Below the pieces are notes generated by a model that saw only the letters and a list, made by a program, of their open reading frames with translations, had not been told where the DNA came from and did not search any database. A stretch of 64,000 nucleotides of DNA. It comes from Henricia sp. BOLD:AAB3569. Lineage: Eukaryota; Echinodermata; Asteroidea; Spinulosida; Echinasteridae. Below are positions 11,313 through 25,116 of this stretch, one piece after another; positions within the stretch are counted from its first letter, which is position 1; the number at the start of each line of letters is the position of its first letter. The DNA lies in assembly GCA_037783545.1 (NCBI GenBank), contig JBBELK010001069.1:1-64000 (forward strand). The letters run 5' to 3'. Position numbers and translations under genes: made by a program.

Positions 11313-13977
11313 ATTTGCCGACGTTTGGACCACACTTTGACCAAATTGCCGAGCCAAACTGGGGTGCGTCAACGACAGTCCGAAGGACTGAGCATGCGCA
11401 CGACTCAGGAGTACACCAAAGAGGTGTGTACAGACAGCCACGGTTTGCGTGAGCAGTCAGGAAGCCCCAACCCAGTTTTCCCTAAACTTTGAAATTTCTC
11501 TGCCATTTCCCGGCGAAAGTCTGTCAATTTTTTAGGACAAGAGCGCAATATAGAGAGTTTGGAGCATGCAAAATTTGAAGTTCGTCGGAACATTTTTCGA
11601 CCTCCAAATTTGCCGACGTTTGGACCACACTTTGACCAAATTGCCGAGCCAAACTGGGGTGCGTCAACAACAGTCCGAAGGACTGAGCATGCGCACGACT
11701 CAGGAGTACATCAAAAAGGTGTGTACAGACAGCCACGGTTTGCGTGAGTAGTCAGGAAGCCCCAACCCAGTTTTCCCTAAACTTTGAAATTTCTCTGCCA
11801 TTTCCCGGCGAAAGTCTGTCAATTTTTTAGGACAAGTGCGCAATATAGAGAGTTTGGAGCATGCAAAATTTGAAGTTCGTCGGAACATTTTTCGACTTCC
11901 AAATTTGCCGACGTTTGGACCACACTTTGACCAAATTGCCGAGCCAAACTGGGGTGCGTCAACGACAGTCCGAAGGACTGAGCATGCGCACGACTCAGGA
12001 GTACACCAAAGAGGTGTGTACAGACAGCCCCGTTTTCGTGAGCAGTCAGGAAGCCCCAACCCAATTTTCCCCTAAACTTTGAAATTTCTCTGCCATTTCC
12101 CGGCGAAAGTCTGTCAATTTTTTAGGACAAGTGCGCAATATAGAGAGTTTGGAGCATGCAAAATTTGAAGTTCGTCGGAACATTTTTCGACCTCCAAATT
12201 TTCCGACGTTTGGACCACACTTTGACCAAATTGCCGAGCCAAACTGGGGTGCGTCAACGACAGTCCGAAGGACTGAGCATGCGCACGACTCAGGAGTACA
12301 CCAAAAAGGTGTGTACAGACAGCCACGGTTTGCGTGAGTAGTCAGGAAGCCCCAACCCAGTTTTCCCTAAACTTTGAAATTTCTCTGCCATTTCCCGGCG
12401 AAAGTCTGTCAATTTTTTAGGACAAGTGCGCAATATAGAGAGTTTGGAGCATGCAAAATTTGAAGTTCGTCGGAACATTTTTCGACTTCCAAATTTGCCG
12501 ACGTTTGGACCACACTTTGACCAAATTGCCGAGCCAAACTGGGGTGCGTCAACGACAGTCCGAAGGACTGAGCATGCGCACGACTCAGGAGTACACCAAA
12601 GAGGTGTGTACAGACAGCCACGGTTTTTGTGAGCAGTCAGGAAGCCCCAACCCAGTTTTCCCTAAACTTTGAAATTTCTCTGCCATTTCCCGGCGAAAGT
12701 CTGTCAATTTTTTAGGACAAGTGCGCAATATAGAGAGTTTGGAGCATGCAAAATTTGAAGTTCGTCGGAACATTTTTCGACCTCCAAATTTGCCGACGTT
12801 TGGACCACACTTTGACCAAATTGCCGAGCCAAACTGGGGTGCGTCAACGACAGTCCGAAGGACTGAGCATGCGCACGACTCAGGAGTACACCAAAGAGGT
12901 GTGTACAGACAGCCACGGTTTGCGTGAGCAGTCAGGAAGCCCCAACCCAGTTTTCCCTAAACTTTGAAATTTCTCTGCCATTTTCCGGCGAAAGTCTGTC
13001 AATTTTTTAGGACAAGTGCACAATATAGAGAGTTTGGAGCATGCAAAATTTGAAGTTCGTCGGAACATTTTTCGACCTCCAAATTTGCCGACGTTTGGAC
13101 CACACTTTGACCAAATTGCCGAGCCAAACTGGGGTGCGTCAACGACAGTCCGAAGGACTAAGCATGCGCACGACTCAGGAGTACACCAAATAGGTGTGTA
13201 CAGACAGCCACGGTTTGCGTGAGCAGTCAGGAAGCCCCAACCCAGTTTTCCCTAAACTTTGAAATTTCTCTGCCATTTCCCGGCGAAAGTCTGTCAATTT
13301 TTTAGGACAAGTGCGCAATATAGAGAGTTTGGAGCATGCAAAATTTGAAGTTCGTCGGAACATTTTTCGACCTCCAAATTTGCCGACGTTTGGACCACAC
13401 TTTGACCAAATTGCCGAGCCAAACTGGGGTGCGTCAACGACAGTCCGAAGGACTGAGCATGCGCACGACTCAGGAGTATACCAAAGAGGTGTGTACAGAC
13501 AGCCACGGTTTGCGTGAGCAGTCAGGAAGCCCCAACCCAGTTTTCCCTAAACTTTGAAATTTCTCTGCCATTTCCCGGCGAAAGTCTGTCAATTTTTTAG
13601 GACAAGTGCGCAATATAGAGAGTTTGGAGCATGCAAAATTTGACGTTCGTCGGAACATTTTTCGACCTCCAAATTTGCCGACGTTTGGACCACACTTTGA
13701 CCAAATTGCCGAGCCAAACTGGGGTGCGTCAACGACAGTCCGAAGGACTGAGCATGCGCACGACTCAGGAGTACACCAAAGAGGTGTGTACAGACAGCCA
13801 CGGTTTGCGTGAGCAGTCAGGAGCCCCAACCCAGTTTTCCCTAAACTTTGAAATTTCTCTGCCATTTCCCGGCGAAAGTCTGTCATTTTTTTAGGACAAG
13901 TGCGCAATATAGAGAGTTTGGAGCATGCACAATTTGAAGTTCGTCGGAACATTTTTCGACCTCCAAATTTGCCGACG

Positions 13978-14265
13978 TTGTTGTTGTTGTTGTATATTTT
14001 ATGGCATCTTCGGCAACTAAGGCCCTTTATGCCATCAACTATACGGTTTTAGCTTTAACTATACTATATTATCAACTTGAGATGACGAAGAAGGAGTTGC
14101 AGTTTTAGAAGTGGGAGGAAAACCCCCAGAGAAATGCCCCAGGGGGAAAACCCACGCGGTCAAGTAGGGACTGCAAACCCAATCCACATACACGCCCCGG
14201 ATTCTAACCCGGGACCCCAGAGGTGAAAGGCGAGGAAAGAACCCGTACGCCAACCCGACCGCCCC
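13978..14265 (-). mobile_element. tRNA-derived SINE, lineage A, copy 6
   Basis: 288 bp because one G run is a base longer (AGGGGGAAAA). Target duplications are at 13967-13979 and 14266-14278. The B box carries the substitution GGTTAGAATCC, shared with the copy at 2163-2447. Unlike most lineage A copies it is followed by a GGTTTTTGTGAG monomer and not by the GAGCGC marker monomer, so its right flank comes from a recombination. Confidence 0.9.
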
Positions 14266-16046
14266 ATTTGCCGACGTTTGGACCACACTTTGACCAAATT
14301 GCCGAGCCAAACTGGGGTGCGTCAACGACAGTCCGAAGGACTGAGCATGCGCACGACTCAGGAGTACACCAAAGAGGTGTGTACAGACAGCCACGGTTTT
14401 TGTGAGCAGTCAGGAAGCCCCAACCCAGTTTTCCCTAAACTTTGAAATTTCTCTGCCATTTCCCGGCGAAAGTCTGTCAATTTTTTAGGACAAGTGCGCA
14501 ATATAGAGAGTTTGGAGCATGCAAAATTTGAAGTTCGTCGGAACATTTTTCGACCTCCAAATTTGCCGACGTTTGGACCACACTTTGACCAAATTGCCGA
14601 GCCAAACTGGGGTGCGTCAACGACAGTCCGAAGGACTGAGCATGCGCACGACTCAGGAGTACACCAAAGAGGTGTGTACAGACAGCCACGGTTTGCGTGA
14701 GCAGTCAGGAAGCCCCAACCCAGTTTTCCCTAAACTTTGAAATTTCTCTGCCATTTTCCGGCGAAAGTCTGTCAATTTTTTAGGACAAGTGCACAATATA
14801 GAGAGTTTGGAGCATGCAAAATTTGAAGTTCGTCGGAACATTTTTCGACCTCCAAATTTGCCGACGTTTGGACCACACTTTGACCAAATTGCCGAGCCAA
14901 ACTGGGGTGCGTCAACGACAGTCCGAAGGACTAAGCATGCGCACGACTCAGGAGTACACCAAAGAGGTACGTACAGACAGCCACGGTTTGCGTGAGCAGT
15001 CAGGAAGCCCCAACCCAGTTTTCCCTAAACTTTGAAATTTCTCTGCCATTTCCCGGCGAAAGTCTGTCAATTTTTTAGGACAAGTGCGCAATATAGAGAG
15101 TTTGGAGCATGCAAAATTTGAAGTTCGTCGGAACATTTTTCGACTTCCAAATTTGCCGACGTTTGGACCACACTTTGACCAAATTGCCGAGCCAAACTGG
15201 GGTGCGTCAACGACAGTCCGAAGGACTGAGCATGCGCACGACTCAGGAGTACACCAAATAGGTGTGTACAGACAGCCACGGTTTGCGTGAGCAGTCAGGA
15301 AGCCCCAACCCAGTTTTCCCTAAACTTTGAAATTTCTCTGCCATTTCCCGGCGAAAGTCTGTCAATTTTTTAGGACAAGTGCGCAATATAGAGAGTTTGG
15401 AGCATGCAAAATTTGAAGTTCGTCGGAACATTTTTCGACCTCCAAATTTGCCGACGTTTGGACCACACTTTGACCAAATTGCCGAGCCAAACTGGGGTGC
15501 GTCAACGACAGTCCGAAGGACTGAGCATGCGCACGACTCAGGAGTATACCAAAGAGGTGTGTACAGACAGCCACGGTTTGCGTGAGCAGTCAGGAAGCTC
15601 CAACCCAGTTTTCCCTAAACTTTGAAATTTCTCTGCCATTTCCCGGCGAAAGTCTGTCAATTTTTTAGGACAAGTGCGCAATATAGAGAGTTTGGAGCAT
15701 GCAAAATTTGACGTTCGTCGGAACATTTTTCGACCTCCAAATTTGCCGACGTTTGGACCACACTTTGACCAAATTGCCGAGCCAAACTGGGGTGCGTCAA
15801 CGACAGTCCGAAGGACTGAGCATGCGCACGACTCAGGAGTACACCAAAGAGGTGTGTACAGACAGCCACGGTTTGCGTGAGCAGTCAGGAGCCCCAACCC
15901 AGTTTTCCCTAAACTTTGAAATTTCTCTGCCATTTCCCGGCGAAAGTCTGTCATTTTTTTTAGGACAAGTGCGCAATATAGAGAGTTTGGAGCATGCACA
16001 ATTTGAAGTTCGTCGGAACATTTTTCGACCTCCAAATTTGCCGACG

Positions 16047-16333
16047 TTGTTGTTGTTGTTGTATATTTTATGGCATCTTCGGCAACTAAGGCCCTTTATG
16101 CCATCAACTATACGGTTTTAGCTTTAACTATACTATATTATCAACTTGAGATGACGAAGAAGGAGTTGCAGTTTTAGAAGTGGGAGGAAAACCCCCAGAG
16201 AAATGCCCCAGGGGAAAACCCACGCGGTCAAGTAGGGACTGCAAACCCAATCCACATACACGCCCCGGATTCGAACCCGGGACCCCAGAGGTGAAAGGCG
16301 AGGAAAGAACCCGTACGCCAACCCGACCGCCCC
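16047..16333 (-). mobile_element. tRNA-derived SINE, lineage A, copy 7
   Basis: 287 bp; target duplications at 16036-16048 and 16334-16346; B box intact. It heads a 4.43-kb higher-order unit whose next copy begins at the SINE at 20474. The left flank has CATGCACAATTTG and a long T run, both shared with the left flank of the SINE at 20474. Confidence 0.9.
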
Positions 16334-19300
16334 ATTTGCCGACGTTTGGACCACACTTTGACCAAATTGCCGAGCCAAACTGGGGTGCGTCAACGACAGT
16401 CCGAAGGACTGAGCATGCGCACGACTCAGGAGTACACCAAAGAGGTGTGTACAGACAGCCACGGTTTGCGTGAGCAGTCAGGAAGCCCCAACCCAGTTTT
16501 CCCTAAACTTTGAAATTTCTCTGCCATTTCCCGGCGAAAGTCTGTCAATTTTTTAGGACAAGAGCGCAATATAGAGAGTTTGGAGCATGCAAAATTTGAA
16601 GTTCGTCGGAACATTTTTCGACCTCCAAATTTGCCGACGTTTGGACCACACTTTGACCAAATTGCCGAGCCAAACTGGGGTGCGTCAACGACAGTCCGAA
16701 GGACTGAGCATGCGCACGACTCAGGAGTACATCAAAAAGGTGTGTACAGACAGCCACGGTTTGCGTGAGTAGTCAGGAAGCCCCAACCCAGTTTTCCCTA
16801 AACTTTGAAATTTCTCTGCCATTTCCCGGCGAAAGTCTGTCAATTTTTTAGGACAAGTGCGCAATATAGAGAGTTTGGAGCATGCAAAATTTGAAGTTCG
16901 TCGGAACATTTTTCGACTTCCAAATTTGCCGACGTTTGGACCACACTTTGACCAAATTGCCGAGCCAAACTGGGGTGCGTCAACGACAGTCCGAAGGACT
17001 GAGCATGCGCACGACTCAGGAGTACACCAAAGAGGTGTGTACAGACAGCCATGGTTTTCGTGAGCAGTCAGGAAGCCCCAACCCAGTTTTCCCTAAACTT
17101 TGAAATTTCTCTGCCATTTCCCGGCGAAAGTCTGTCAATTTGTTAGGACAAGTGCGCAATATAGAGAGTTTGGAGCATGCAAAATTTGAAGTTCGTCGGA
17201 ACATTTTTCGACCTCCAAATTTTCCGACGTTTGGACCACACTTTGACCAAATTGCCGAGCCAAACTGGGGTGCGTCAACGACAGTCCGAAGGACTGAGCA
17301 TGCGCACGACTCAGGAGTACACCAAAAAGGTGTGTACAGACAGCCACGGTTTGCGTGAGTAGTCAGGAAGCCCCAACCCAGTTTTCCCTAAACTTTGAAA
17401 TTTCTCTGCCATTTCCCGGCGAAAGTCTGTCAATTTTTTAGGACAAGTGCGCAATATAGAGAGTTTGGAGCATGCAAAATTTGAAGTTCGTCGGAACATT
17501 TTTCGACTTCCAAATTTGCCGACGTTTGGACCACACTTTGACCAAATTGCCGAGCCAAACTGGGGTGCGTCAACGACAGTCCGAAGGACTGAGCATGCGC
17601 ACGACTCAGGAGTACACCAAAGAGGTGTGTACAGACAGCCACGGTTTTTGTGAGCAGTCAGGAAGCCCCAACCCAGTTTTCCCTAAACTTTGAAATTTCT
17701 CTGCCATTTCCCGGCGAAAGTCTGTCAATTTTTTAGGACAAGTGCGCAATATAGAGAGTTTGGAGCATGCAAAATTTGAAGTTCGTCGGAACATTTTTCG
17801 ACCTCCAAATTTGCCGACGTTTGGACCACACTTTGACCAAATTGCCGAGCCAAACTGGGGTGCGTCAACGACAGTCCGAAGGACTGAGCATGCGCACGAC
17901 TCAGGAGTACACCAAAGAGGTGTGTACAGACAGCCACGGTTTGCGTGAGCAGTCAGGAAGCCCCAACCCAGTTTTCCCTAAACTTTGAAATTTCTCTGCC
18001 ATTTCCCGGCGAAAGTCTGTCAATTTTTTAGGACAAGTGCACAATATAGAGAGTTTGGAGCATGCAAAATTTGAAGTTCGTCGGAACATTTTTCGACCTC
18101 CAAATTTGCCGACGTTTGGACCACACTTTGACCAAATTGCCGAGCCAAACTGGGGTGCGTCAACGACAGTCCGAAGGACTAAGCATGCGCACGACTCAGG
18201 AGTACACCAAAGAGGTATGTACAGACAGCCACGGTTTGCGTGAGCAGTCAGGAAGCCCCAACCCAGTTTTCCCTAAACTTTGAAATTTCTCTGCCATTTC
18301 CCGGCGAAAGTCTGTCAATTTTTTAGGACAAGTGCGCAATATAGAGAGTTTGGAGCATGCAAAATTTGAAGTTCGTCGGAACATTTTTCGACTTCCAAAT
18401 TTGCCGACGTTTGGACCACACTTTGACCAAATTGCCGAGCCAAACTGGGGTGCGTCAACGACAGTCCGAAGGACTGAGCATGCGCACGACTCAGGAGTAC
18501 ACCAAATAGGTGTGTACAGACAGCCACGGTTTGCGTGAGCAGTCAGGAAGTCCCAACCCAGTTTTCCCTAAACTTTGAAATTTCTCTGCCATTTCCCGGC
18601 GAAAGTCTGTCAATTTTTTAGGACAAGTGCGCAATATAGAGAGTTTGGAGCATGCAAAATTTGAAGTTCGTCGGAACATTTTTCGACCTCCAAATTTGCC
18701 GACGTTTGGACCACACTTTGACCAAATTGCCGAGCCAAACTGGGGTGCGTCAACGACAGTCCGAAGGACTGAGCATGCGCACGACTCAGGAGTATACCAA
18801 AGAGGTGTGTACAGACAGCCACGGTTTGCGTGAGCAGTCAGGAAGCCCCAACCCAGTTTTCCCTAAACTTTGAAATTTCTCTGCCATTTCCCGGCGAAAC
18901 TCTGTCAATTTTTTAGGACAAGTGCACAATATAGAGAGTTTGGAGCATGCAAAATTTGACGTTCGTCGGAACATTTTTCGACCTCCAAATTTGCCGACGT
19001 TTGGACCACACTTTGACCAAATTGCCGAGCCAAACTGGGGTGCGTCAACGACAGTCCGAATGACTGAGCATGCGCACGACTCAGGAGTACACCAAAGAGG
19101 TGTGTACAGACAGCCACGATTTGCGTGAGCAGTCAGGAGCCCCAACCCAGTTTTCCCTAAACTTTGAAATTTCTCTGCCATTTCCCGGCGAAAGTCTGTC
19201 ATTTTTTTAGGACAAGTGCGCAATATAGAGAGTTTGGAGCATGCAAAATTTGAAGTTCGTCGGAACATTTTTCGACCTCCAAATTTGCCGACGTTTGGAC

Positions 19301-20473
19301 CACACTTTGACCAAATTGCCGAGCCAAACTGGGGTGCGTCAACGACAGTCCGAAGGACTGAGCATGCGCACGACTCAGGAGTACACCAAAGAGGTGTGTA
19401 CAGACAGCCACGGTTTGCGTGAGCAGTCAGGAAGCCCCAACCCAGTTTTCCCTAAACTTTGAAATTTCTCTGCCATTTCCCGGCGAAAGTCTGTCAATTT
19501 TTCAGGACAAGTGCGCAATATAGAGAGTTTGGAGCATGCAAAATTTGAAGTTCGTCGGAACATTTTTCGACCTCCAAATTTGCCGACGTTTGGACCACAC
19601 TTTGACCAAATTTCCGAGCCAAACTGGGGTGCGTCAACGACAGTCCGAAGGACTGAGCATGCGCACGACTCAGGAGTACACCAAAGAGGTGTGTACAGAC
19701 AGCCACGGTTTGCGTGAGCAGTCAGGAAGCCCAAACCCAGTTTTCCCTAAACATTGAAATTTCTCTGCCATTTCCCGGCGAAAGTCTGTCAATTTTTTAG
19801 GACAAGTGCGCAATATAGAGAGTTTGGAGCATGCAAAATTTGAAGTTCGTCGGAACATTTTTCGACCTCCAAATTTGCCGACGTTTGGACCACACTTTGA
19901 CCAAATTGCCGAGCCAAACTGGGGTGCGTCAACGACAGTCAGAAGGACTGAGCATGCGCACGAATCAGGAGTACACCAAAGAGGTGTGTACAGACAGCCA
20001 CGGTTTGCGTGAGCAGTCAGGAAGCCCCAACCCAGTTTTCCCTAAACTTTGAAATTTCTCTGCCATTTCCCGGCGAAAGTCTGTCAATTTTTTAGGACAA
20101 GTGCGCAATATAGAGAGTTTGGAGCATGCAAAATTTGAAGTTCGTGGGAACATTTTTCGACCTCCAAATTTGCCGACGTTTGGACCACACTTTGACCAAA
20201 TTGCCGAGCCAAACTGGGGTGCGTCAACGACAGTCCGAAGGACTGAGCATGCGCACGACTCAGGAGTACACCAAAGAGGTGTGTACAGACAGCCACGGTT
20301 TGCGTGAGCAGTCAGGAGCCCCAACCCAGTTTTCCCTAAACTTTGAAATTTCTCTGCCATTTCCCGGCGAAAGTCTGTCATTTTTTTTAGGACAAGTGCG
20401 CAATATAGAGAGTTTGGAGCATGCACAATTTGAAGTTCGTCGGAACATTTTTCGACCTCCAAATTTGCCGACG

Positions 20474-20760
20474 TTGTTGTTGTTGTTGTATATTTTATGG
20501 CATCTTCGGCAACTAAGGCCCTTTATGCCATCAACTATACGGTTTTAGCTTTAACTATACTATATTATCAACTTGAGATGACGAAGAAGGAGTTGCAGTT
20601 TTAGAAGTGGGAGGAAAACCCCCAGAGAAATGCCCCAGGGGAAAACCCACGCGGTCAAGTAGGGACTGCAAACCCAATCCACATACACGCCCCGGATTCG
20701 AACCCGGGACCCCAGAGGTGAAAGGCGAGGAAAGAACCCGTACGCCAACCCGACCGCCCC
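20474..20760 (-). mobile_element. tRNA-derived SINE, lineage A, copy 8
   Basis: 287 bp; target duplications at 20463-20475 and 20761-20773; B box intact. I see no difference from the copy at 16047-16333, in line with recent duplication of the whole unit. Confidence 0.9.
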
Positions 20761-23700
20761 ATTTGCCGACGTTTGGACCACACTTTGACCAAATTGCCGA
20801 GCCAAACTGGGGTGCGTCAACGACAGTCCGAAGGACTGAGCATGCGCACGACTCAGGAGTACACCAAAGAGGTGTGTACAGACAGCCACGGTTTGCGTGA
20901 GCAGTCAGGAAGCCCCAACCCAGTTTTCCCTAAACTTTGAAATTTCTCTGCCATTTCCCGGCGAAAGTCTGTCAATTTTTTAGGACAAGAGCGCAATATA
21001 GAGAGTTTGGAGCATGCAAAATTTGAAGTTCGTCGGAACATTTTTCGACCTCCAAATTTGCCGACGTTTGGACCACACTTTGACCAAATTGCCGAGCCAA
21101 ACTGGGGTGCGTCAACGACAGTCCGAAGGACTGAGCATGCGCACGACTCAGGAGTACATCAAAAAGGTGTGTACAGACAGCCACGGTTTGCGTGAGTAGT
21201 CAGGAAGCCCCAACCCAGTTTTCCCTAAACTTTGAAATTTCTCTGCCATTTCCCGGCGAAAGTCTGTCAATTTTTTAGGACAAGTGCGCAATATAGAGAG
21301 TTTGGAGCATGCAAAATTTGAAGTTCGTCGGAACATTTTTCGACTTCCAAATTTGCCGACGTTTGGACCACACTTTGACCAAATTGCCGAGCCAAACTGG
21401 GGTGCGTCAACGACAGTCCGAAGGACTGAGCATGCGCACGACTCAGGAGTACACCAAAAAGGTGTGTACAGACAGCCACGGTTTGCGTGAGTAGTCAGGA
21501 AGCCCCAACCCAGTTTTCCCTAAACTTTGAAATTTCTCTGCCATTTCCCGGCGAAAGTCTGTCAATTTTTTAGGACAAGTGCGCAATATAGAGAGTTTGG
21601 AGCATGCAAAATTTGAAGTTCGTCGGAACATTTTTCGACTTCCAAATTTGCCGACGTTTGGACCACACTTTGACCAAATTGCCGAGCCAAACTGGGGTGC
21701 GTCAACGACAGTCCGAAGGACTGAGCATGCGCACGACTCAGGAGTACACCAAAGAGGTGTGTACAGACAGCCACGGTTTTTGTGAGCAGTCAGGAAGCCC
21801 CAACCCAGTTTTCCCTAAACTTTGAAATTTCTCTGCCATTTCCCGGCGAAAGTCTGTCAATTTTTTAGGACAAGTGCGCAATATAGAGAGTTTGGAGCAT
21901 GCAAAATTTGAAGTTCGTCGGAACATTTTTCGACCTCCAAATTTGCCGACGTTTGGACCACACTTTGACCAAATTGCCGAGCCAAACTGGGGTGCGTCAA
22001 CGACAGTCCGAAGGACTGAGCATGCGCACGACTCAGGAGTACACCAAAGAGGTGTGTACAGACAGCCACGGTTTGCGTGAGCAGTCAGGAAGCCCCAACC
22101 CAGTTTTCCCTAAACTTTGAAATTTCTCTGCCATTTCCCGGCGAAAGTCTGTCAATTTTTTAGGACAAGTGCACAATATAGAGAGTTTGGAGCATGCAAA
22201 ATTTGAAGTTCGTCGGAACATTTTTCGACCTCCAAATTTGCCGACGTTTGGACCACACTTTGACCAAATTGCCGAGCCAAACTGGGGTGCGTCAACGACA
22301 GTCCGAAGGACTAAGCATGCGCACGACTCAGGAGTACACCAAAGAGGTATGTACAGACAGCCACGGTTTGCGTGAGCAGTCAGGAAGCCCCAACCCAGTT
22401 TTCCCTAAACTTTGAAATTTCTCTGCCATTTCCCGGCGAAAGTCTGTCAATTTTTTAGGACAAGTGCGCAATATAGAGAGTTTGGAGCATGCAAAATTTG
22501 AAGTTCGTCGGAACATTTTTCGACTTCCAAATTTGCCGACGTTTGGACCACACTTTGACCAAATTGCCGAGCCAAACTGGGGTGCGTCAACGACAGTCCG
22601 AAGGACTGAGCATGCGCACGACTCAGGAGTACACCAAATAGGTGTGTACAGACAGCCACGGTTTGCGTGAGCAGTCAGGAAGTCCCAACCCAGTTTTCCC
22701 TAAACTTTGAAATTTCTCTGCCATTTCCCGGCGAAAGTCTGTCAATTTTTTAGGACAAGTGCGCAATATAGAGAGTTTGGAGCATGCAAAATTTGAAGTT
22801 CGTCGGAACATTTTTCGACCTCCAAATTTGCCGACGTTTGGACCACACTTTGACCAAATTTCCGAGCCAAACTGGGGTGCGTCAACGACAGTCCGAATGA
22901 CTGAGCATGCGCACGACTCAGGAGTATACCAAAGAGGTGTGTACAGACAGCCACGGTTTGCGTGAGCAGTCAGGAAGCCCCAACCCAGTTTTCCCTAAAC
23001 TTTGAAATTTCTCTGCCATTTCCCGGCGAAAGTCTGTCAATTTTTTAGGACAAGTGCACAATATAGAGAGTTTGGAGCATGCAAAATTTGACGTTCGTCG
23101 GAACATTTTTCGACCTCCAAATTTGCCGACGTTTGGACCACACTTTGACCAAATTGCCGAGCCAAACTGGGGTGCGTCAACGACAGTCCGAATGACTGAG
23201 CATGCGCACGACTCAGGAGTACACCAAAGAGGTGTGTACAGACAGCCACGGTTTGCGTGAGCAGTCAGGAGCCCCAACCCAGTTTTCCCTAAACTTTGAA
23301 ATTTCTCTGCCATTTCCCGGCGAAAGTCTGTCATTTTTTTAGGACAAGTGCGCAATATAGAGAGTTTGGAGCATGCAAAATTTGAAGTTCGTCGGAACAT
23401 TTTTCGACCTCCAAATTTGCCGACGTTTGGACCACACTTTGACCAAATTGCCGAGCCAAACTGGGGTGCGTCAACGACAGTCCGAAGGACTGAGCATGCG
23501 CACGACTCAGGAGTACACCAAAGAGGTGTGTACAGACAGCCACGGTTTGCGTGAGCAGTCAGGAAGCCCCAACCCAGTTTTCCCTAAACTTTGAAATTTC
23601 TCTGCCATTTCCCGGCGAAAGTCTGTCAATTTTTCAGGACAAGTGCGCAATATAGAGAGTTTGGAGCATGCAAAATTTGAAGTTCGTCGGAACATTTTTC

Positions 23701-24232
23701 GACCTCCAAATTTGCCGACGTTTGGACCACACTTTGACCAAATTTCCGAGCCAAACTGGGGTGCGTCAACGACAGTCCGAAGGACTGAGCATGCGCACGA
23801 CTCAGGAGTACACCAAAGAGGTGTGTACAGACAGCCACGGTTTGCGTGAGCAGTCAGGAAGCCCAAACCCAGTTTTCCCTAAACATTGAAATTTCTCTGC
23901 CATTTCCCGGCGAAAGTCTGTCAATTTTTTAGGACAAGTGCGCAATATAGAGAGTTTGGAGCATGCAAAATTTGAAGTTCGTCGGAACATTTTTCGACCT
24001 CCAAATTTGCCGACGTTTGGACCACACTTTGACCAAATTGCCGAGCCAAACTGGGGTGCGTCAACGACAGTCCGAAGGACTGAGCATGCGCACGAATCAG
24101 GAGTACACCAAAGAGGTGTGTACAGACAGCCACGGTTTGCGTGAGCAGTCAGGAAGCCCCAACCCAGTTTTCCCTAAACTTTGAAATTTCTCTGCCATTT
24201 CCCGGCGAAAGTCTGTCAATTTTTTAGGACAA

Positions 24233-25116
24233 GTGCGCAATATAGAGAGTTTGGAGCATGCAAAATTTGAAGTTCGTGGGAACATTTTTCGACCTCCAAA
24301 TTTGCCGACGTTTGGACCACACTTTGACCAAATTGCCGAGCCAAACTGGGGTGCGTCAACGACAGTCCGAAGGACTGAGCATGCGCACGACTCAGGAGTA
24401 CACCAAAGAGGTGTGTACAGACAGCCACGGTTTGCGTGAGCAGTCAGGAAGCCCCAACGCAGTTTCCCCTCAACTTTGAAATTTCTCTGCCATTTCCCGG
24501 CGAAAGTCTGTCAATTTTTCAGGACAAGTGCGCAATACTCAGGAGTACACCAAAGAGGTGTGTACAGACAGCTACGGTTTGCGTGAGCAGTCAGGAAGCC
24601 CTAACCCAGTTTTCCCTAAACTTTGACATTTCTCTGCCATTTCCAGGCGAAAGTCTGTCAATTTTTCAGGACAAGTGCGCAATATAGAGAGTTTGGAGCA
24701 TGCAAAATTTGAAGTTCGTCGGAACATTTTTCGACCTCCAAATTTGCCGACGTTTGGACCACACTTTGACCAAATTGCCGAGCCAAACTGGGGTGTGTCA
24801 ACGACAGTCCGAAGGACTGAGCATGCGCACGACTCAGGAGTACACCAAAGAGGTGTGTACAGACAGCCACGGTTTGCGTGAGCAGTCAGGAAGCCCCAAC
24901 CCAGTTTCCCCTCAACTTTGAAATTTCTCTGCCATTTCCCGGCGAAAGTCTGTCAATTTTTCAGGACAAGTGCGCAATACTCAGGAGTACACCAAAGAGG
25001 TGTGTACAGACAGCCACGGTTTGCGTGAGCAGTCAGGAAGCCCCAACCCAGTTTCCCCTCAACTTTGAAATTTCTCTGCCATTTCCCGGCGAAAGTCTGT
25101 CAATTTTTCAGGACAA
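24233..25116 (+). repeat. Two 442-bp units made of one full and one half monomer
   Basis: At 24537/24538 and 24979/24980 the sequence jumps from GTGCGCAATA straight to CTCAGGAGTAC, skipping 148 bp of the monomer (reference 29253-29400). What is left is a 147-bp half-monomer. Each half-monomer follows one full monomer, so the period is 442 bp, seen twice. Both junctions are identical, so the deletion happened once and was then copied. The neighbouring monomers share GTTTCCCCTCAAC and GGGTGTGTCAACG, variants that recur around 48.1-48.3 kb and 51.9-52.1 kb. Confidence 0.92.

Larger units (their letters stand above)
8665..16046 (+). repeat. Three SINE-A-headed higher-order units of 2.36, 2.95 and 2.07 kb
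   Basis: Units start at the SINEs at 8665, 11026 and 13978 and hold 7, 9 and 6 further monomers. They share marker monomers in the same order but with different members missing: GAGCGC with ACATCAAAAAGG, GACTTCC, AAATTTTCC, GGTTTTTGTGAG, GTGCACAATA with GGACTAAGC, AAATAGG, AGTATACC, and TTTGACGTTCG with GGAGCCCC. This is the pattern expected if unequal crossing-over trimmed one longer ancestral unit at different places. The 2.07-kb unit starts directly with the GGTTTTTGTGAG monomer after its SINE, so several monomers were lost there. Confidence 0.85.
16047..24479 (+). repeat. 4.43-kb higher-order unit and its 4.1-kb shortened copy
   Basis: Unit 1 is 16047-20473 (SINE plus 14 monomers); unit 2 starts at 20474. 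Markers are offset by 4427 bp at the start (16580 and 21007) and by 4132 bp from about 17.45 kb on (17447 and 21579; 19806 and 23938). The 295-bp difference is one monomer lost in unit 2. The monomer at 21284 has GACTTCC as in the one at 16857 but CCAAAAAGG and GTGAGTAG as in the one at 17140, so the loss was an exchange inside two neighbouring monomers. The remaining monomers match almost base for base. Unit 2 ends in a different monomer (GTTTCCCCTCAAC) leading into the half-monomer region. Confidence 0.9.

Noticed and set aside
24233-25116. CRISPR array
   Set aside because: Full-length repeats directly abut with no unique spacers, and the units are far too long.
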